Notes under the pieces: model-generated
Database searches by the model: none
Told to the model about the DNA's origin: nothing
What the model saw: only the letters and a program-made list of their open reading frames with translations
Position numbers and translations under genes: made by a program
Source: Marsupella aquatica
Taxonomy: Eukaryota > Marchantiophyta
Direction: 5' to 3'
DNA: 64,000 bases
NCBI GenBank assembly: GCA_973895155.1
Contig: OZ316897.1
Coordinates: 21,266,001 to 21,330,000 of the forward strand
In this document: positions 1 through 10,560 of the stretch, one piece after another
How positions within the stretch are numbered: position 1 is the first letter of the stretch
How the letters are laid out: each line of letters opens with the position of its first letter

Positions 1-126
1 ATCTCTTCATGGAATTTCTTAGCGAAGTACGACGCCCACTTCCTAGGTCGATAGTTCTCGACCTGGATGACCTGGGCGGCGGAGATCTCCCCCCGGGGTT
101 CCATCAAGTGGAGAGCGTACCTCTGG
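1..126 (-). mobile_element. Fragment of family-B LTR open reading frame
   Basis: The reverse complement of this stretch matches about 54135-54260 inside the family-B LTR open reading frame, with only about four base differences. It encodes the same segment (MEPRGEISAAQ followed by the VENYRPRKW motif). It runs off the left edge of the window, still in the sense direction on the minus strand. Its join to family-A sequence near position 127 falls in a few shared bases (TTCC), which suggests recombination or template switching between related elements. It is too short to call anything beyond a repeat fragment. Confidence 0.75.
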
Positions 127-3100
127 AATCTACTTGCCCGAATCTACCTATGTACAGCAAGGCAGGAGCACAAGTGTTGCTCCTACCAGTGGGACCGCAA
201 TCCCACTAAGCTAAGTGTCAGGGCCGCTCCTGGTTCTGATCCTAATCCTAAACGTGGAGATCCGCGCCCGCCCTGCCCACTCACGCCTCCTCCCTCCACG
301 TCCGCCCTCCCTAAAAGGAACGGCGCCCTTGCACCGTCACGACACCGGTGGTGGATCCTCAATGGACGCCCCCAACACTTCCTCCTCAGCCACTGCCGTT
401 GGCCCGCCTACTGACAGATTACCTGCCCTTGACCGAGTCAACTCTCCATCGGCCTGACTGGGTCCACCTTCGGCTTCAGCCTCGACACCGGCCTCGGCAA
501 TACCCACGGCTTCGGCCTCAGCCACTCCCATGGCTTCGGCCTCAGCCACTCCCTCGGCTTCGGCCTCCCCTTCCCCTAGGGTAGTTGGATCCTTAGCCGT
601 GACCCTGTCTGGGGTCGGTGCTGGGTCTACCTCCTTGATCACCACGGCCTGTGAAGTCGTATTACTCCTTGACCCTGAAGGTTTCCGCTTCTTCTTCGTT
701 GGTGGCTCGGCAGCTGGTCCCTTCCCCTTCCCACTTACTTCCGGCACTGGTGCAGGTGGCGCGGCTTGTCCTTCGGCAATTACCACCCCTGGTAACTGGT
801 TTGTCCCAACGGGAGATGGACCTGCTGCAGCTAAGCATTTAAATACTGCGGCTTGTTTCTTCAGCCGCTCTGTTTGGTTGTCGGCCCGCCGCTGTAGGTT
901 CTCCATCTTCCTCGTGATTTCCTCCAACTCCTCTTGGGTTTCATCCAGGTCCTTACGTGCCCCCTCCAGCTCGTTTTTGGCCTCCTCCTGCTCCCTGTGG
1001 GCTTCCTCCAATTCCTTCTTCAAGGTAGCCCTCTCCTCCTGGGTTGCTCTTAGCTCCTTGTCGAGCTCTGCAATGATGACAGACTCCATCTGGTTCATCT
1101 TGGCGTAAGTCTGTTCGAGCATCTCGTCCTTCTCCCTTAGGTCGGCCTTGAAGCTGGCCGTCAGGGACGCAAGCTCCTGCTGCAGCGCCATAATCCCTTG
1201 ATAGGATTTCCCTAACTCGACCTCCTTCTGCTCAAGGGCTCCGCGGATTTTCTCGAGCTCCCCTTTCAACGCCCATTCCTTTCTTTGGGTCTCCGCCATG
1301 GCCCGGCTGTTGGCTGTTATGTGGGCCTCCTCTGTATTCTTCAGCTCTTGCTTCCACTTTTCCCTCTCTTTGATCGTGTCGGCCAACTCTTCCTGCGTCT
1401 GAGTCAGTTTATCCTTGATATTCTGATTATCAGCCTGCGCGGCGTCCAACTGCCCCTGCATGATGTTCAGCTCATGTCGTTTAATCCGCAGTTCATCTTG
1501 GGCTTTCTTGGCCGCCCTTAGATCTTCAATCTCGGCTCCCATCCTCCTAAGCCGCCGAATGACCTCGTCCTTCTTGCTTCTCTCTAAAGCCACCGCTTCT
1601 TCTAATTGGTGCTTCTCCAACTGCTCCCTATGGAAAAAGGGTCCTACCTCCAACTCCTCTCCAAAGATGCCGAGCGCAAGTTCCCCACACATCTCACCAT
1701 ACTCCATGGCTCTATTCTTAGCGTAGGTGGAGTAAGTAGAAGTGATCGGCATCGCCCATCGTGGCCTCTGCTCCCAAGCCGTCCTGCGGATCTCTTCAAT
1801 CGTGGCTAGAGGTTTGCTTCCTTTTTCGGCTAGCCGCCTGATGTCCTCCGGCCAATCTCCTCCTGGTAAATCCTTTTCCTTAGCCAGGGCGGCCTCTTCC
1901 TCCTGCTTGATTCGCTCCTGAAATTCCTGCACCGTCTGTTTTATGCCGTCGAAGCTCGGGGGAGCAACATCTGGTGGGGGAGACTCAGGGCTACTCTGCT
2001 GGTTGGGGTCCCCTCGCACTACCCTTGGAAGTGTGGGGAAAAACCGGCCACAGGTCCTTACTCCTGGAACGTGATGGTCCGACCCATAGCCGGAATTATC
2101 ATGGCTGCAGTCCTCCACTGCCTCCTCTACCTCTTGGACGTCAGGCTTCTCCCTCTCCTCTTCGTCGGTAGGAGCTTCAGGCAATTCTGCCTCAGATTCG
2201 GAGCTTGAGGTTGCCACGTACGTTCGAACACCTGGCTTGGATTCCGGCCTGATTCTCTCCTTGTCTCCAGCAAAGGGGTTTTCTCTTGTGAGCCGGTGTA
2301 GGCCTACCTCTGTAGTAGTGTCCTGCATTGTTGCCGTTGCCGTTGTTGTTGCCGATGCCGATTTCTTTTCTTTCTCCAGTAGTTTCAGCAGACTCTGCAT
2401 GCCTGGTTGCTGCATCGGCAAGTCTTCCTTCCTGGGCCTAAACACCTGCTCGATCGTAGGACTAACAGGTGGTTGAGGCTTCTCAGCCAACGGCCTCGGC
2501 GTTGGAGCTTCCTCGGGTGCCCTTACCTGCAGGGGAAGTACCGGGGCAAAAGTCTGACCTCTGGCATACCGGCACAACAGCGGCATGTGATAGCCAAGCC
2601 GCAACACGCTCCCCATGCCGATTACCTGCTGCTCCTCCTTTAAGATCTTCTTCAATTGGTTGAGGAGGTACCCGTTGTAGTCCCGGCTTGGGTCTGGCCT
2701 TTCTGCCAGATAGACCTATGCCTTGCCGATCTCTGCCCTCGGTAAGTTACAATGCATGGTCACCCGCAAGAAGTCGATCATCTCTCCTATGTGCGGGTTG
2801 GTGCAGGTGTTCCGGAAGAAGCCATTCTTCATTGATGGCCCGGGGAACGACCGGAACTCCTTGTCAGGCAAGGTTTTCCTGGTATCACCTTTGGTTTTAT
2901 TGCCCATCGGCAAGCCAAACACTTCGGCAATCACCTTGGGAGTAAGATAGAAATCCTTCCCATATATCCTCGTGCAATTGGTCTCGGGTTCCCATGACCC
3001 CACGAATTCTAATAGGTCTGACTCCGGTACCTCCGGCTTCAGCCATGGTAATCTTACAAAGGCCTCCAAGCCGGATCCGGCCATGAAGCCTTGGTACTTC

Positions 3101-4075
3101 TTGGTCTGCATGGCCGTAAAGCATGCATCCTCCTCCCGTGCAAAATGTAGTTGCACCTCCACCGGTAGGGTTGCCGCCCAGCCCTTCCAGGTGTCATCCC
3201 TGGTTGGAATGGCCTTGATGGGATCGACCTCCTCCTCTTCGGCTTCTCCCTGCCTCCTGCTCTGCTGCTCGGCTAGCTTCTTTGGTGCCGCCGACCTCGT
3301 TCTTTTTGCCGGGGTGGCTTCATCGTTGACGGCTCCCTTCCTCTTCATCTCTGCTGCCGTGGAGGTTTCTCCTAGCACCGTTGCCTGGGTCCACCTTTCC
3401 GTGCTACCCTTTAATTCCCAGTGTATGTCGTTGCAGTTCTTGATGGCCTCTCGGATGCCGACGACGCTGTCTTTGCAAAACAGAAGATCGTCGAGTTGAT
3501 TGGAAGTAGGCGTCCACATGAACTCGTCCTTGATGAGTTCGCCTCCTAAGAAAGCCGTCTTCTGCAGCTCCCACAATCGAGCGAGCTCCTGCCGTTCTCG
3601 AGCTGCCCTTTCTGACTCCTCGTCCTCGTAAGTCTTGATGTACTCAGTTGCCCGTTCGAACAGGCATCCCCAGAAATGTGCCGCTTGATTGACGTTGCTC
3701 ATACCCTCCTTAGGTTGATCGTCGGTATCTACTCTCTCCCCGAGTGCTTGCCTAAGCAGCTGACAGTAGTTGGCCTCCCGTAGTCGTCTGCCTAGTTCGT
3801 GCTCACAAATGAGCCACCATCTCTTGCAAGCGCTCCTTACCCCTCTCCTCTGCCGGTCCTTCTTCCCGTTGATCCTTCCTAGCCGCCGACGCTTAACGCG
3901 CCCTAACCCTAATCGGGTTTTCACCCTCAGCCTTACCTCCGGCCTCTGCCCGGGTTCCATGGTTGCCCCTAATTGTTTATATTTTCCTTGTTTTGTCACT
4001 ATACTAAGGTGTTCCTAGGGTGCCTTCCTGCTTTACCCACTTAACCGGCCGAGTGATTCCTGTCTAGGCATCACA
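127..4075 (-). mobile_element. Truncated family-A long terminal repeat (copy 1)
   Basis: This block matches 58269-62217 at a constant offset of 58142 with no net insertion or deletion and an estimated 1-2% substitution by eye. On the minus strand it begins TGTGATGCC at 4075, exactly where copy 2 begins after a gypsy pol gene and a polypurine tract. Here the outer flank (4076 onwards) is unrelated, which is what an LTR edge should look like. The inner end stops near 127, where family-B sequence takes over, so about 700 bp of LTR present in copy 2 (57563-58268) is missing. It carries the long LTR reading frame described separately. Confidence 0.75.
337..3960 (-). pseudogene. LTR-borne coiled-coil/GLP-domain ORF, copy 1, one nonsense codon
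   Basis: From the first ATG at 3960 the frame is open to a TAG at 2716-2718, then stays open in the same frame to the stop at 337. Together it spans about 1,207 codons. Copy 2 has CAG at the TAG position, so this break looks recent. Visible parts are an Arg/Lys-rich N-terminus, a central domain ending in a VFGLP motif, a Pro/Glu/Ser-rich linker, a long Glu/Lys/Arg heptad-rich coiled coil over about residues 775-1040, a KKKRK nuclear-localisation-like tract, and Glu-Ala repeats near the C-terminus. There is no reverse transcriptase, integrase, protease or zinc knuckle. The GLP segment resembles domains seen in plant transposon-associated proteins, but I cannot name a family with confidence. 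Function unknown. Confidence 0.7.
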
Positions 4076-4569
4076 TCTACGAACGGGCTTCGGCTGTGTC
4101 TCTCCTCCCGGGTGGTCATTCCTTCACCTCTTTCTTGACCTGGCTCTCGGTAGTTCCCCCAGCCTCTCCGCCCGTCTATTTGTTATATATCAAACTTTGT
4201 GGTTACTCTGGAAAAATCGTAACTCCCACCAGTTTCAAAGTCTATCAATTATTTTTTCTCCTTCTACAGCAGCATCTGCAGCCGTTGTGCATCTACGTTC
4301 AGTAGCAATCAGTTCAGATTCAGAAAAAAAGAAAAAAAGGTTATACTACGCAGAGAAATATATATCACGTCCTTTATCCTATCGTTTTCCTAGCTGAATC
4401 ACTCCTGCTCCTCTTTCCACTATGTATTAAGTCAACTCTTACTTCCATTCAATGTATCCATATCCCCCCTGTTTATTTTTTCCTATGTTTTTTACCCTTG
4501 GTGAGGTATACTATCAAGCTATTTGTGCTCCTAGTCCACGATTCTCTTTTTTCGCACACCAGTCTATGT

Positions 4570-4631
<62 letters not shown>

Positions 4632-5900
4632 GCCAGTTTCTCCTCGGTTCCTTCACCTTTCCCCCCACACTCGAGCCAGTTATGCTGGATTCACAGTCGG
4701 GCTGCTTTCTGGCTCTTGGTTGCCTCTCCCTTATGCTTCCTCAGACCACTTGGGGCTAATTATCGAGTGGTTGTCAAGGGGGTAGCTCCACAGCAGATTC
4801 ACCGATTCCATATCCTTCGGGTGATGGTGTTGACTGGGTCCCGTCTGGGTGACGGAGCAGTCTGGGTTCTCTACAGTTTTTGGAGCGCCCTGTTCGGTGG
4901 GACCTCACGGTCGGCATACCTTCTCATGGCCTCTTTTCTGAGGGTGGGCAGGGTTGATATTTCCGGCATTGGTTATCGATGGTTCATTCTCCAGCTCAAT
5001 GGTTGTTTCTCCAGCACAATTCTGTTCCACCTACACGTCTGAGCTTTGCAGCTGTTCTTCTTCATGTTCTTGACTGACACAGCAGTAGCTCTCTCCGTAT
5101 ATAGCTTCTTGCTCCTTGCACATATAGTTGGAGAAACCGGGTTTGTTTCACGCATATTATGAATTGCGTATAGATAGTAGATTCCGGGTCCATCCTCTTT
5201 CTGCTCCTTTGGCTCATCTCGTGTCACCAGCCATTAGTGTTCTAGCATATTCTCTTGGTAAGGACTGGGTCTTAACACATGCCTCAATCTATTGCTCACC
5301 AAGGTCTGCCTTCTGCCATGCTCCTCAGGCAGTCATTTTTGATTGGTTTCCTGTCCAGGCTATATTCTGGGTACCAAGCTCTCTCCATTCTCTACTGGTT
5401 TGGCCTACTCGAATTCTGGAGGGAAGTTATGGAGCACCTGTGGGTTGGCTATATTCCTTTCATCGTTGTCAGGGTCTGATAGTCACTCGATCCACGGCTA
5501 TTGCAGATCATCTCCGTTTGTTATGGTTGGAGACAAATAGAAATCTAGATTGAAGAGAAGAGGTGGGGCGCGTAAGATATTCTCTTTGTGTTTAGATCCG
5601 TATTGGGACACCCTCCTTGGTCCCTCTTCAGCGCAAGAAGGGGGCATCCGTTCTCTGCCATCTGGCTGTGCTTATTGGCCAAGCTGGAGGACAAAGACAG
5701 GCAGATAATGTACTGATGGGTTTCCCAAAATTCATGGATACTAACGTCAGGGAGACTTCTTCATTGATCGTCGTCCATCTGGTCCGGCAGAGATTCCCCA
5801 TTCCAACAGTGCAAAGAATGTGGTGGGATCTGGAGTTGTGGATTTTCTTCTATGGTCATCACTCAAAATGGCGGGGCATTTTGGGTGGAAAAAATTGACA
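4076..5900. other. Unassigned sequence right of LTR copy 1
   Basis: I see no supportable gene here. Short open frames at 4452-5042 and 5128-5553 have no recognisable motif, and the first contains the translated (CT)n run. The sequence is CT-rich on the plus strand and could be decayed repeat DNA. It has no visible similarity to the LTR elements elsewhere in the window. Confidence 0.4.
4571..4629 (+). repeat. (CT)n microsatellite
   Basis: An uninterrupted CT dinucleotide run of about 59 bp. It produces artificial Leu-Ser or Ser-Leu open frames on the plus strand. Confidence 0.97.
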
Positions 5901-7229
5901 CTAAAAAAGTGGAAACTATAAACAGCAAAAAAAAAAATCTGAGTGCACAAAACGTCCCGCGGTGACCCCGCTTTCCCTCCAGCACCTCGACTCTGTGGCG
6001 CCCCGACAAGCCCTGACAAGCCCAACCGTGTCGCGGTCTCGCTCCCTCCCCAACAGCCCTGACTACCTTGCTCCCTCCCCCCATGACCTCGCTCCCTCCC
6101 TTGACAAGCCCCGACAAGCCCAGCGTCGGCGACCCTCCATCCTTCCCCCAACTCCCGCTCCCTCTCTTGCCTGCTCCTCACCTCCGTCTTGCCCCGCCCT
6201 CCCTCACCGCGGCCTTGCCTTGCCTCACCCAAGTCCCTCCTCCTCCTCCAGCCCCACCCTGCCTTAATGGCGCTGGAGTGCACACTCAGTAAGGAAGACC
6301 ATTGGATTTTAAGGTCAGCGGGTACTAAATTTCAGTCGTGGTCAAAGAGTTCTTTACAAGGGGAAGGGTACAAAAATTGTGAATTGTTGTGATTGAGGTA
6401 AGTTGTACATAACACGGTGTAGAAAAAAATTCAGTCAAACCACATAACATTAGACTCTATGAACATACATTTTAGAGAGCATTGTTAGCCATAATGCCCC
6501 CAAAACAAGAGTTTTAGTGCAAGTTTTGAGAGTTAATATTGCTCATAATCAGGTAATAGGAAGTTAACACACCTGAAGAGTAAAATATTTTCATTTTCCT
6601 CACTTTAGTTAAAGCAGAGGAGAAATACAAATGTGGCAATCCATATTTTGAATGTGCATTTTTTTTATAAATGCCCTGAAATTAATTGTAAAAAGTAAAT
6701 TCATGAAGGGCTTAAGCTAGGAAAGTGATAAGAGACGGGATAAGAGATAGATTATCTTATTTGAAGGCCATTGTAAAGGCCTATTTTTCCACATTTTATG
6801 TCCAAGAAAACTATGCATGTGTGCATTGGAGGATATGACCATAGCTCAAAATTTTCACTTTCCATTATGAGAGCCTTTGTAAATGTTTGCAATTAGAAGA
6901 AATTAAGGTCTCATGTTAACTGCTTTTGCTTTTTGTTATCTCTATCAAAACATATAATACACTATTGCACCAGAAAATGGCGTGACCATCATTTGAATTT
7001 AACATGATGTTTTGGGTGGGAAGTACCAAAACTGTAAAAAGAAAGGAATAAATCTGGAAAAACTGTCCTCCACTTCTCTCCCCGCAACCCTCTCCTCTCG
7101 GCCCTCAATGCACAGTGGTGCAGCCATGTGTCGCTCTCCTCCCCCCCCCCTCCCCGTCGTGCTGCCCTCTTCGGTGTGCTCCTCTCTCCCTCCAAACTCC
7201 AAGTACTCTAAGGAGACAAAAATAACAAA
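5901..7229. other. Low-complexity intergenic DNA
   Basis: A C-rich pyrimidine stretch (about 5950-6265) is followed by AT-rich sequence and a second short C-rich patch (about 7070-7200). The open frames here are compositional (Pro/Ser/Leu-rich) and have no recognisable motif. I see no gene. Confidence 0.5.
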
Positions 7230-7769
7230 ACCTATTAACATCTTAGCTCACATCTTAGGCACCTCAACATCTTTTTACTTTGCCTCATTTTTGACATAAC
7301 ACCATTGTTTTACTTGACAACATCTTTGTCATCATGACACCTTTCTACTTCACGACATTTTACATGATACAACATCTTTTGCGCCATGATATTTTTTAAA
7401 TTTATTGACATCTTTTTACTTCACTACATCTTTGGCACCACGATATCTTTTTACTTCACAACATCTTTGACATAACAGCATCTTTGGCGTCATGACATCT
7501 TTTTATTCGATGACATTTCTTTACTTGATGACATCTTTCACATAACCACATCTTTGGTGACAAAACTTCTTTATTGTTAACAATTTTTTTTCTTGGCGAC
7601 ATCTTTCACATAACCACATCTTGGGTTACATGGCATCTTTTTTCTTATCAACAGCTTCACATAACAACATCTTGGGCAGAACGACTTCTTTTTTCTTATC
7701 GACATCTTGACCGACACGACATTTTGGCCGACACGACATCTTTTGTGCAACGCACGGGTATTGAGCTCG
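7230..7769 (+). mobile_element. Helitron-like repeat with CATCTTT minisatellite body
   Basis: The body is made of degenerate, interspersed units built around ACATCTTT plus TTTACTT or CATAAC, repeated well over a dozen times. It ends in the short foldback GTGCAACGCAC (7745-7755), followed by GGGTATTGAGCTCG and a T. The same ending occurs inverted at 25719-25750, where it reads GTGCTAG and then T, a canonical Helitron CTRR-T terminus. Here CTAG appears as CTCG. A 3' hairpin followed about 11 nt later by CTRR is the known Helitron hallmark. I cannot place the 5' end (TC), and no Rep/helicase is encoded, so at best this is a non-autonomous copy. Confidence 0.4.
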
Positions 7770-7793
7770 TATATATATATATATATATATATA
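7770..7793 (+). repeat. (AT)n microsatellite
   Basis: An alternating AT run directly after the Helitron-like terminus. Confidence 0.95.
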
Positions 7794-9978
7794 GTGCACA
7801 GCTAAGTAGTCTATGTTTGCGTTTATTATCTAGGACATGCAAACTCGATCAACTTCGTAAATTCAACTGCATACATTAGAGTTTGTAGCTAGGCCTATCG
7901 TACTGACTTCAAAAAACGTGCAAACTTTGAAGTCATAGGATATCAAAGCCCATCAAGCAGAACATCACCCTCAAGCCTCAAGCACATCAAAAGCTCGTTC
8001 AGTTCAAACAGCTTAGTTGACTTTAGTCCCTTCTAATGTTTCGATTAGGAGCTTAAATCTTTGTGAGTACGTGCATGTTAATTGAAATATATTGTCAGGA
8101 ACTTAGGTTCTGATCTCAGGTTAGTTAGTTTGTTAGTATTAGTACTTCTGCCATGACACCACCCTATAGTGAAAGTTGAGACGACGTGACAGATTATTAC
8201 ACAGGTGTTTTCAATGTTTCCCCAAATACTAAGCTGAACATTCAACTAGGGATGGGGTACCATGCATTTTGTAGACAAGAAAGAGTTTCTTCGTCAATAT
8301 TGGTTGGATAATTGACAAAATGCATGGTAGGAGGGTACTATATATATACCACTATGAAAGTCGAGCTGCTCCTAGCTTAATTTGTTAATTCGTAGACCAC
8401 TCTTTTTGTCTACGTACAAAAGTATCGACAAATGCCAGGTACCCCATTCCTAGGCCATGACATCAAGATATTCAAGCGCCACCACTGCAGTAGATGTCAT
8501 TGAATTACAAGCTCGTTTTCTTTCAATTCCTGATATTGCATATTGGAACCACCATCAATTAGACGGGAGGCTCCAATTCACCCATAACGAGATATCAAAG
8601 GTAATCATTTAAGTTGGAGGAATTTGTTGACAAGAAAGTTAATTGATATGCTCTCGGCTTCTGCTTGGAGTTACAAACTAGACTCCCCGTCAAGGTCGTG
8701 GAAGACAAGTCAGTACCTGCAACAGTACGTTGAATTGGAATCTGAACTCGGAGAATTTTAGCGCGCATGCTTATGAACTAACTACTGCAACGAATGATGT
8801 GAAACGCTTGCCATACTCGATCGTGTAATCGCTTGCCATACTCGACAGCTATTGTGAAACCAAAACGTACTAATCTCAGCGGAAAAATCACGAGAGGGGA
8901 TCGGAGGGTAGACATTAAGGTTGATATCTTCCAGACCTGAAGTAAACCCACCATGTGGATAGGTGCAGAGTTCAGTTCAAGTACAAGACTATAACCACGA
9001 GCAGAATTCTTATAATTGCAAAATGGAGGTAGGAAGTTGCATGCTACTGTGCGAAAAGAAAACCGCATTCTGCCTCACAAATAGACTTTCGGAATTTCAA
9101 TTGAGTGTGTAATCCTCCACCGTACCTTAATTAAGAGAATGCCAGTGCTCTTTAAAGTAACAGTCTGGCTCTGCAAGGAATATTAATTCCTGGACGTACC
9201 GGTCCTAATCATTTGCGTGGTAAGTGTAATCATAAATTGCACTATCCGCTTAAATTATATAGGCTTATATAGGACTGACTGTTAAAACTTCAACCTCATG
9301 ATCAATATCTACAAATATTGCATGGTTTTAGTTCTAGGTTTCTATACCGTTCATTTTAGTCTCCTAAACTGTTGTACCTCGGGTTGTACCTCTCAACTAA
9401 AACGCTAGATTTCTACCTTTGCCCTACAGTAGCAGCTACTACTTGTTTCCAAGAAACATACACGATCTGTCGATTCCACATAAGATTATTTATTTCCTAG
9501 CTATACATGCATGCTACCGCGCCGCCCATTGGTTTTTCAGTTGATGAGCTCTACAGCAAAGTAGCTAGTCGATCATTTACATTCCCGTTTTCATTCTAGG
9601 TATATAGCACTCGATCTTGCAATTCAACATTGCTGAAATCTTTCTCATGAATAAATCCATTGAGTCCACTTCTAGCATCTGCCTCAATTATTGGGACACA
9701 TCCATGTATGGCAGATTAATATGATTCATGCATTGAGTTCGACGATGTGGATATTTTTGCCTTCTTCGCTGCTCTTAAGTGTTTGCAAGGGTCAGCTTTA
9801 TATGTATGAAACGAATCCACAGTAAGAAGAAATTTTGGATGGAAGCCAACGGATATTTATTTTCAGCTCGTTCAAGCGAAGTAACACTTTTAGGGCATTC
9901 CCATGAGAGCTGAGGCGTAACAGAGAAACGTTGATCCTAGTCCGTACATGCTGGAAACTATCCTTAAAACTGAGTCAC
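7794..9978. other. Intergenic DNA
   Basis: AT-rich DNA with no supportable coding region. The only structure I recognise is the inverted repeat at 8246-8453, listed separately. The 96-codon open frame at 8778-9068 (minus) has no motif and is not called. Confidence 0.5.
8246..8453. repeat. MITE-like inverted repeat
   Basis: The left arm 8246-8272 (CTAGGGATGGGGTACC then ATGCATTTTGT) pairs with the right arm 8428-8453, whose reverse complement reads CTAGGAATGGGGTACC then TGGCATTTGT. The unit is about 208 bp and non-coding, as expected for a miniature inverted-repeat element. The left arm also pairs perfectly over 15 bp (8258-8272) with an internal segment at 8315-8329, so two alternative foldbacks are possible. 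No target duplication is certain because the palindromic CTAG obscures the edges. The superfamily is not assigned. Confidence 0.45.
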
Positions 9979-10560
9979 CTAAACTGAGTCCGTACACGGA
10001 AGGATGCACCAGTCGTTCACCTTAACGAACAATTGGAGGTTGATGTTGAACAGATACAGTCCATCCTCCAGTGCTTTAAATACGCAGTCCACACAATAGA
10101 AAGGCATTTTGGCTCGGTAGCTATCATCTGCCCACACTACTCTCTTTACTCTAGCCTGAGCATTGTAAAATGGTGTGGTAAATGTACATTCATAGAGCAC
10201 ATGCTGATTGTTTGGATCTATTTGCTCGAGGAACCAAGTACTGCGTGTCATTTGGGGAACAAACTCATTGACAACAATTGGGGTGTTAGGGTCGATGTTG
10301 TTAACGCACTGGACGTCCACTTGATTTTCCAAAACGTTCAGTAGGTCAAACCCAGGTGGATAACCGAGTTTGACACCCGAACCTTTGTCATTCTCCTCTG
10401 CAGATTTGTTGTCCCGTGGCACCTCGAAAGGTTGCCCCACAGAATTTCGTACAGGTTCTAACTCTACCACCGCACGGGCATCCACAGACAAGTCCGGGCT
10501 AGTAGTGGCTAACGCGAGAAGCAGCACACAGGCTAGAAGACTGCGACGAAAGTTGCCCAT
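9979..10560 (-). CDS. Probable secreted S1-family (S-protein homologue) protein
   Basis: This is a 193-residue single-exon frame. I chose the ATG at 10560 over an upstream TTG because a typical signal peptide follows directly: FRR, then a Leu/Ala-rich core over residues 7-20, then a polar region with a likely cleavage near ADA/ARA at about residue 30. The mature part has Cys at 85, 125, 156, 159, 185 and 189. The pattern VQCVNN, then LYECTF, then CVDCVF followed by EDGLY matches the usual layout of plant S1-type proteins, which are small secreted beta-rich proteins held by disulfides. Members act as pollen-recognition or unknown secreted signals; the role here is unknown. The acidic linker over residues 31-70 is longer than usual. 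The family call rests on motif spacing only. Confidence 0.55.
   Translation of the reverse strand: MGNFRRSLLACVLLLALATTSPDLSVDARAVVELEPVRNSVGQPFEVPRDNKSAEENDKGSGVKLGYPPGFDLLNVLENQVDVQCVNNIDPNTPIVVNEFVPQMTRSTWFLEQIDPNNQHVLYECTFTTPFYNAQARVKRVVWADDSYRAKMPFYCVDCVFKALEDGLYLFNINLQLFVKVNDWCILPCTDSV

Noticed and set aside
530-1108. Plus-strand 192-codon frame (and its counterpart at 58741-59250)
   Set aside because: It is antisense to the coiled-coil region of the LTR frame. The composition mirrors Glu/Lys codons read backwards, and there is no motif.
129-4080. TCTAC at 129-133 and 4076-4080 as a target duplication of LTR copy 1
   Set aside because: The left TCTAC is also present in copy 2 (58271-58275), so it is part of the element and the match on the right is probably chance.
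4452-5042. Plus-strand 196-codon frame
   Set aside because: It contains a long Leu-Ser run from the CT microsatellite and no recognisable domain, so it is likely chance.
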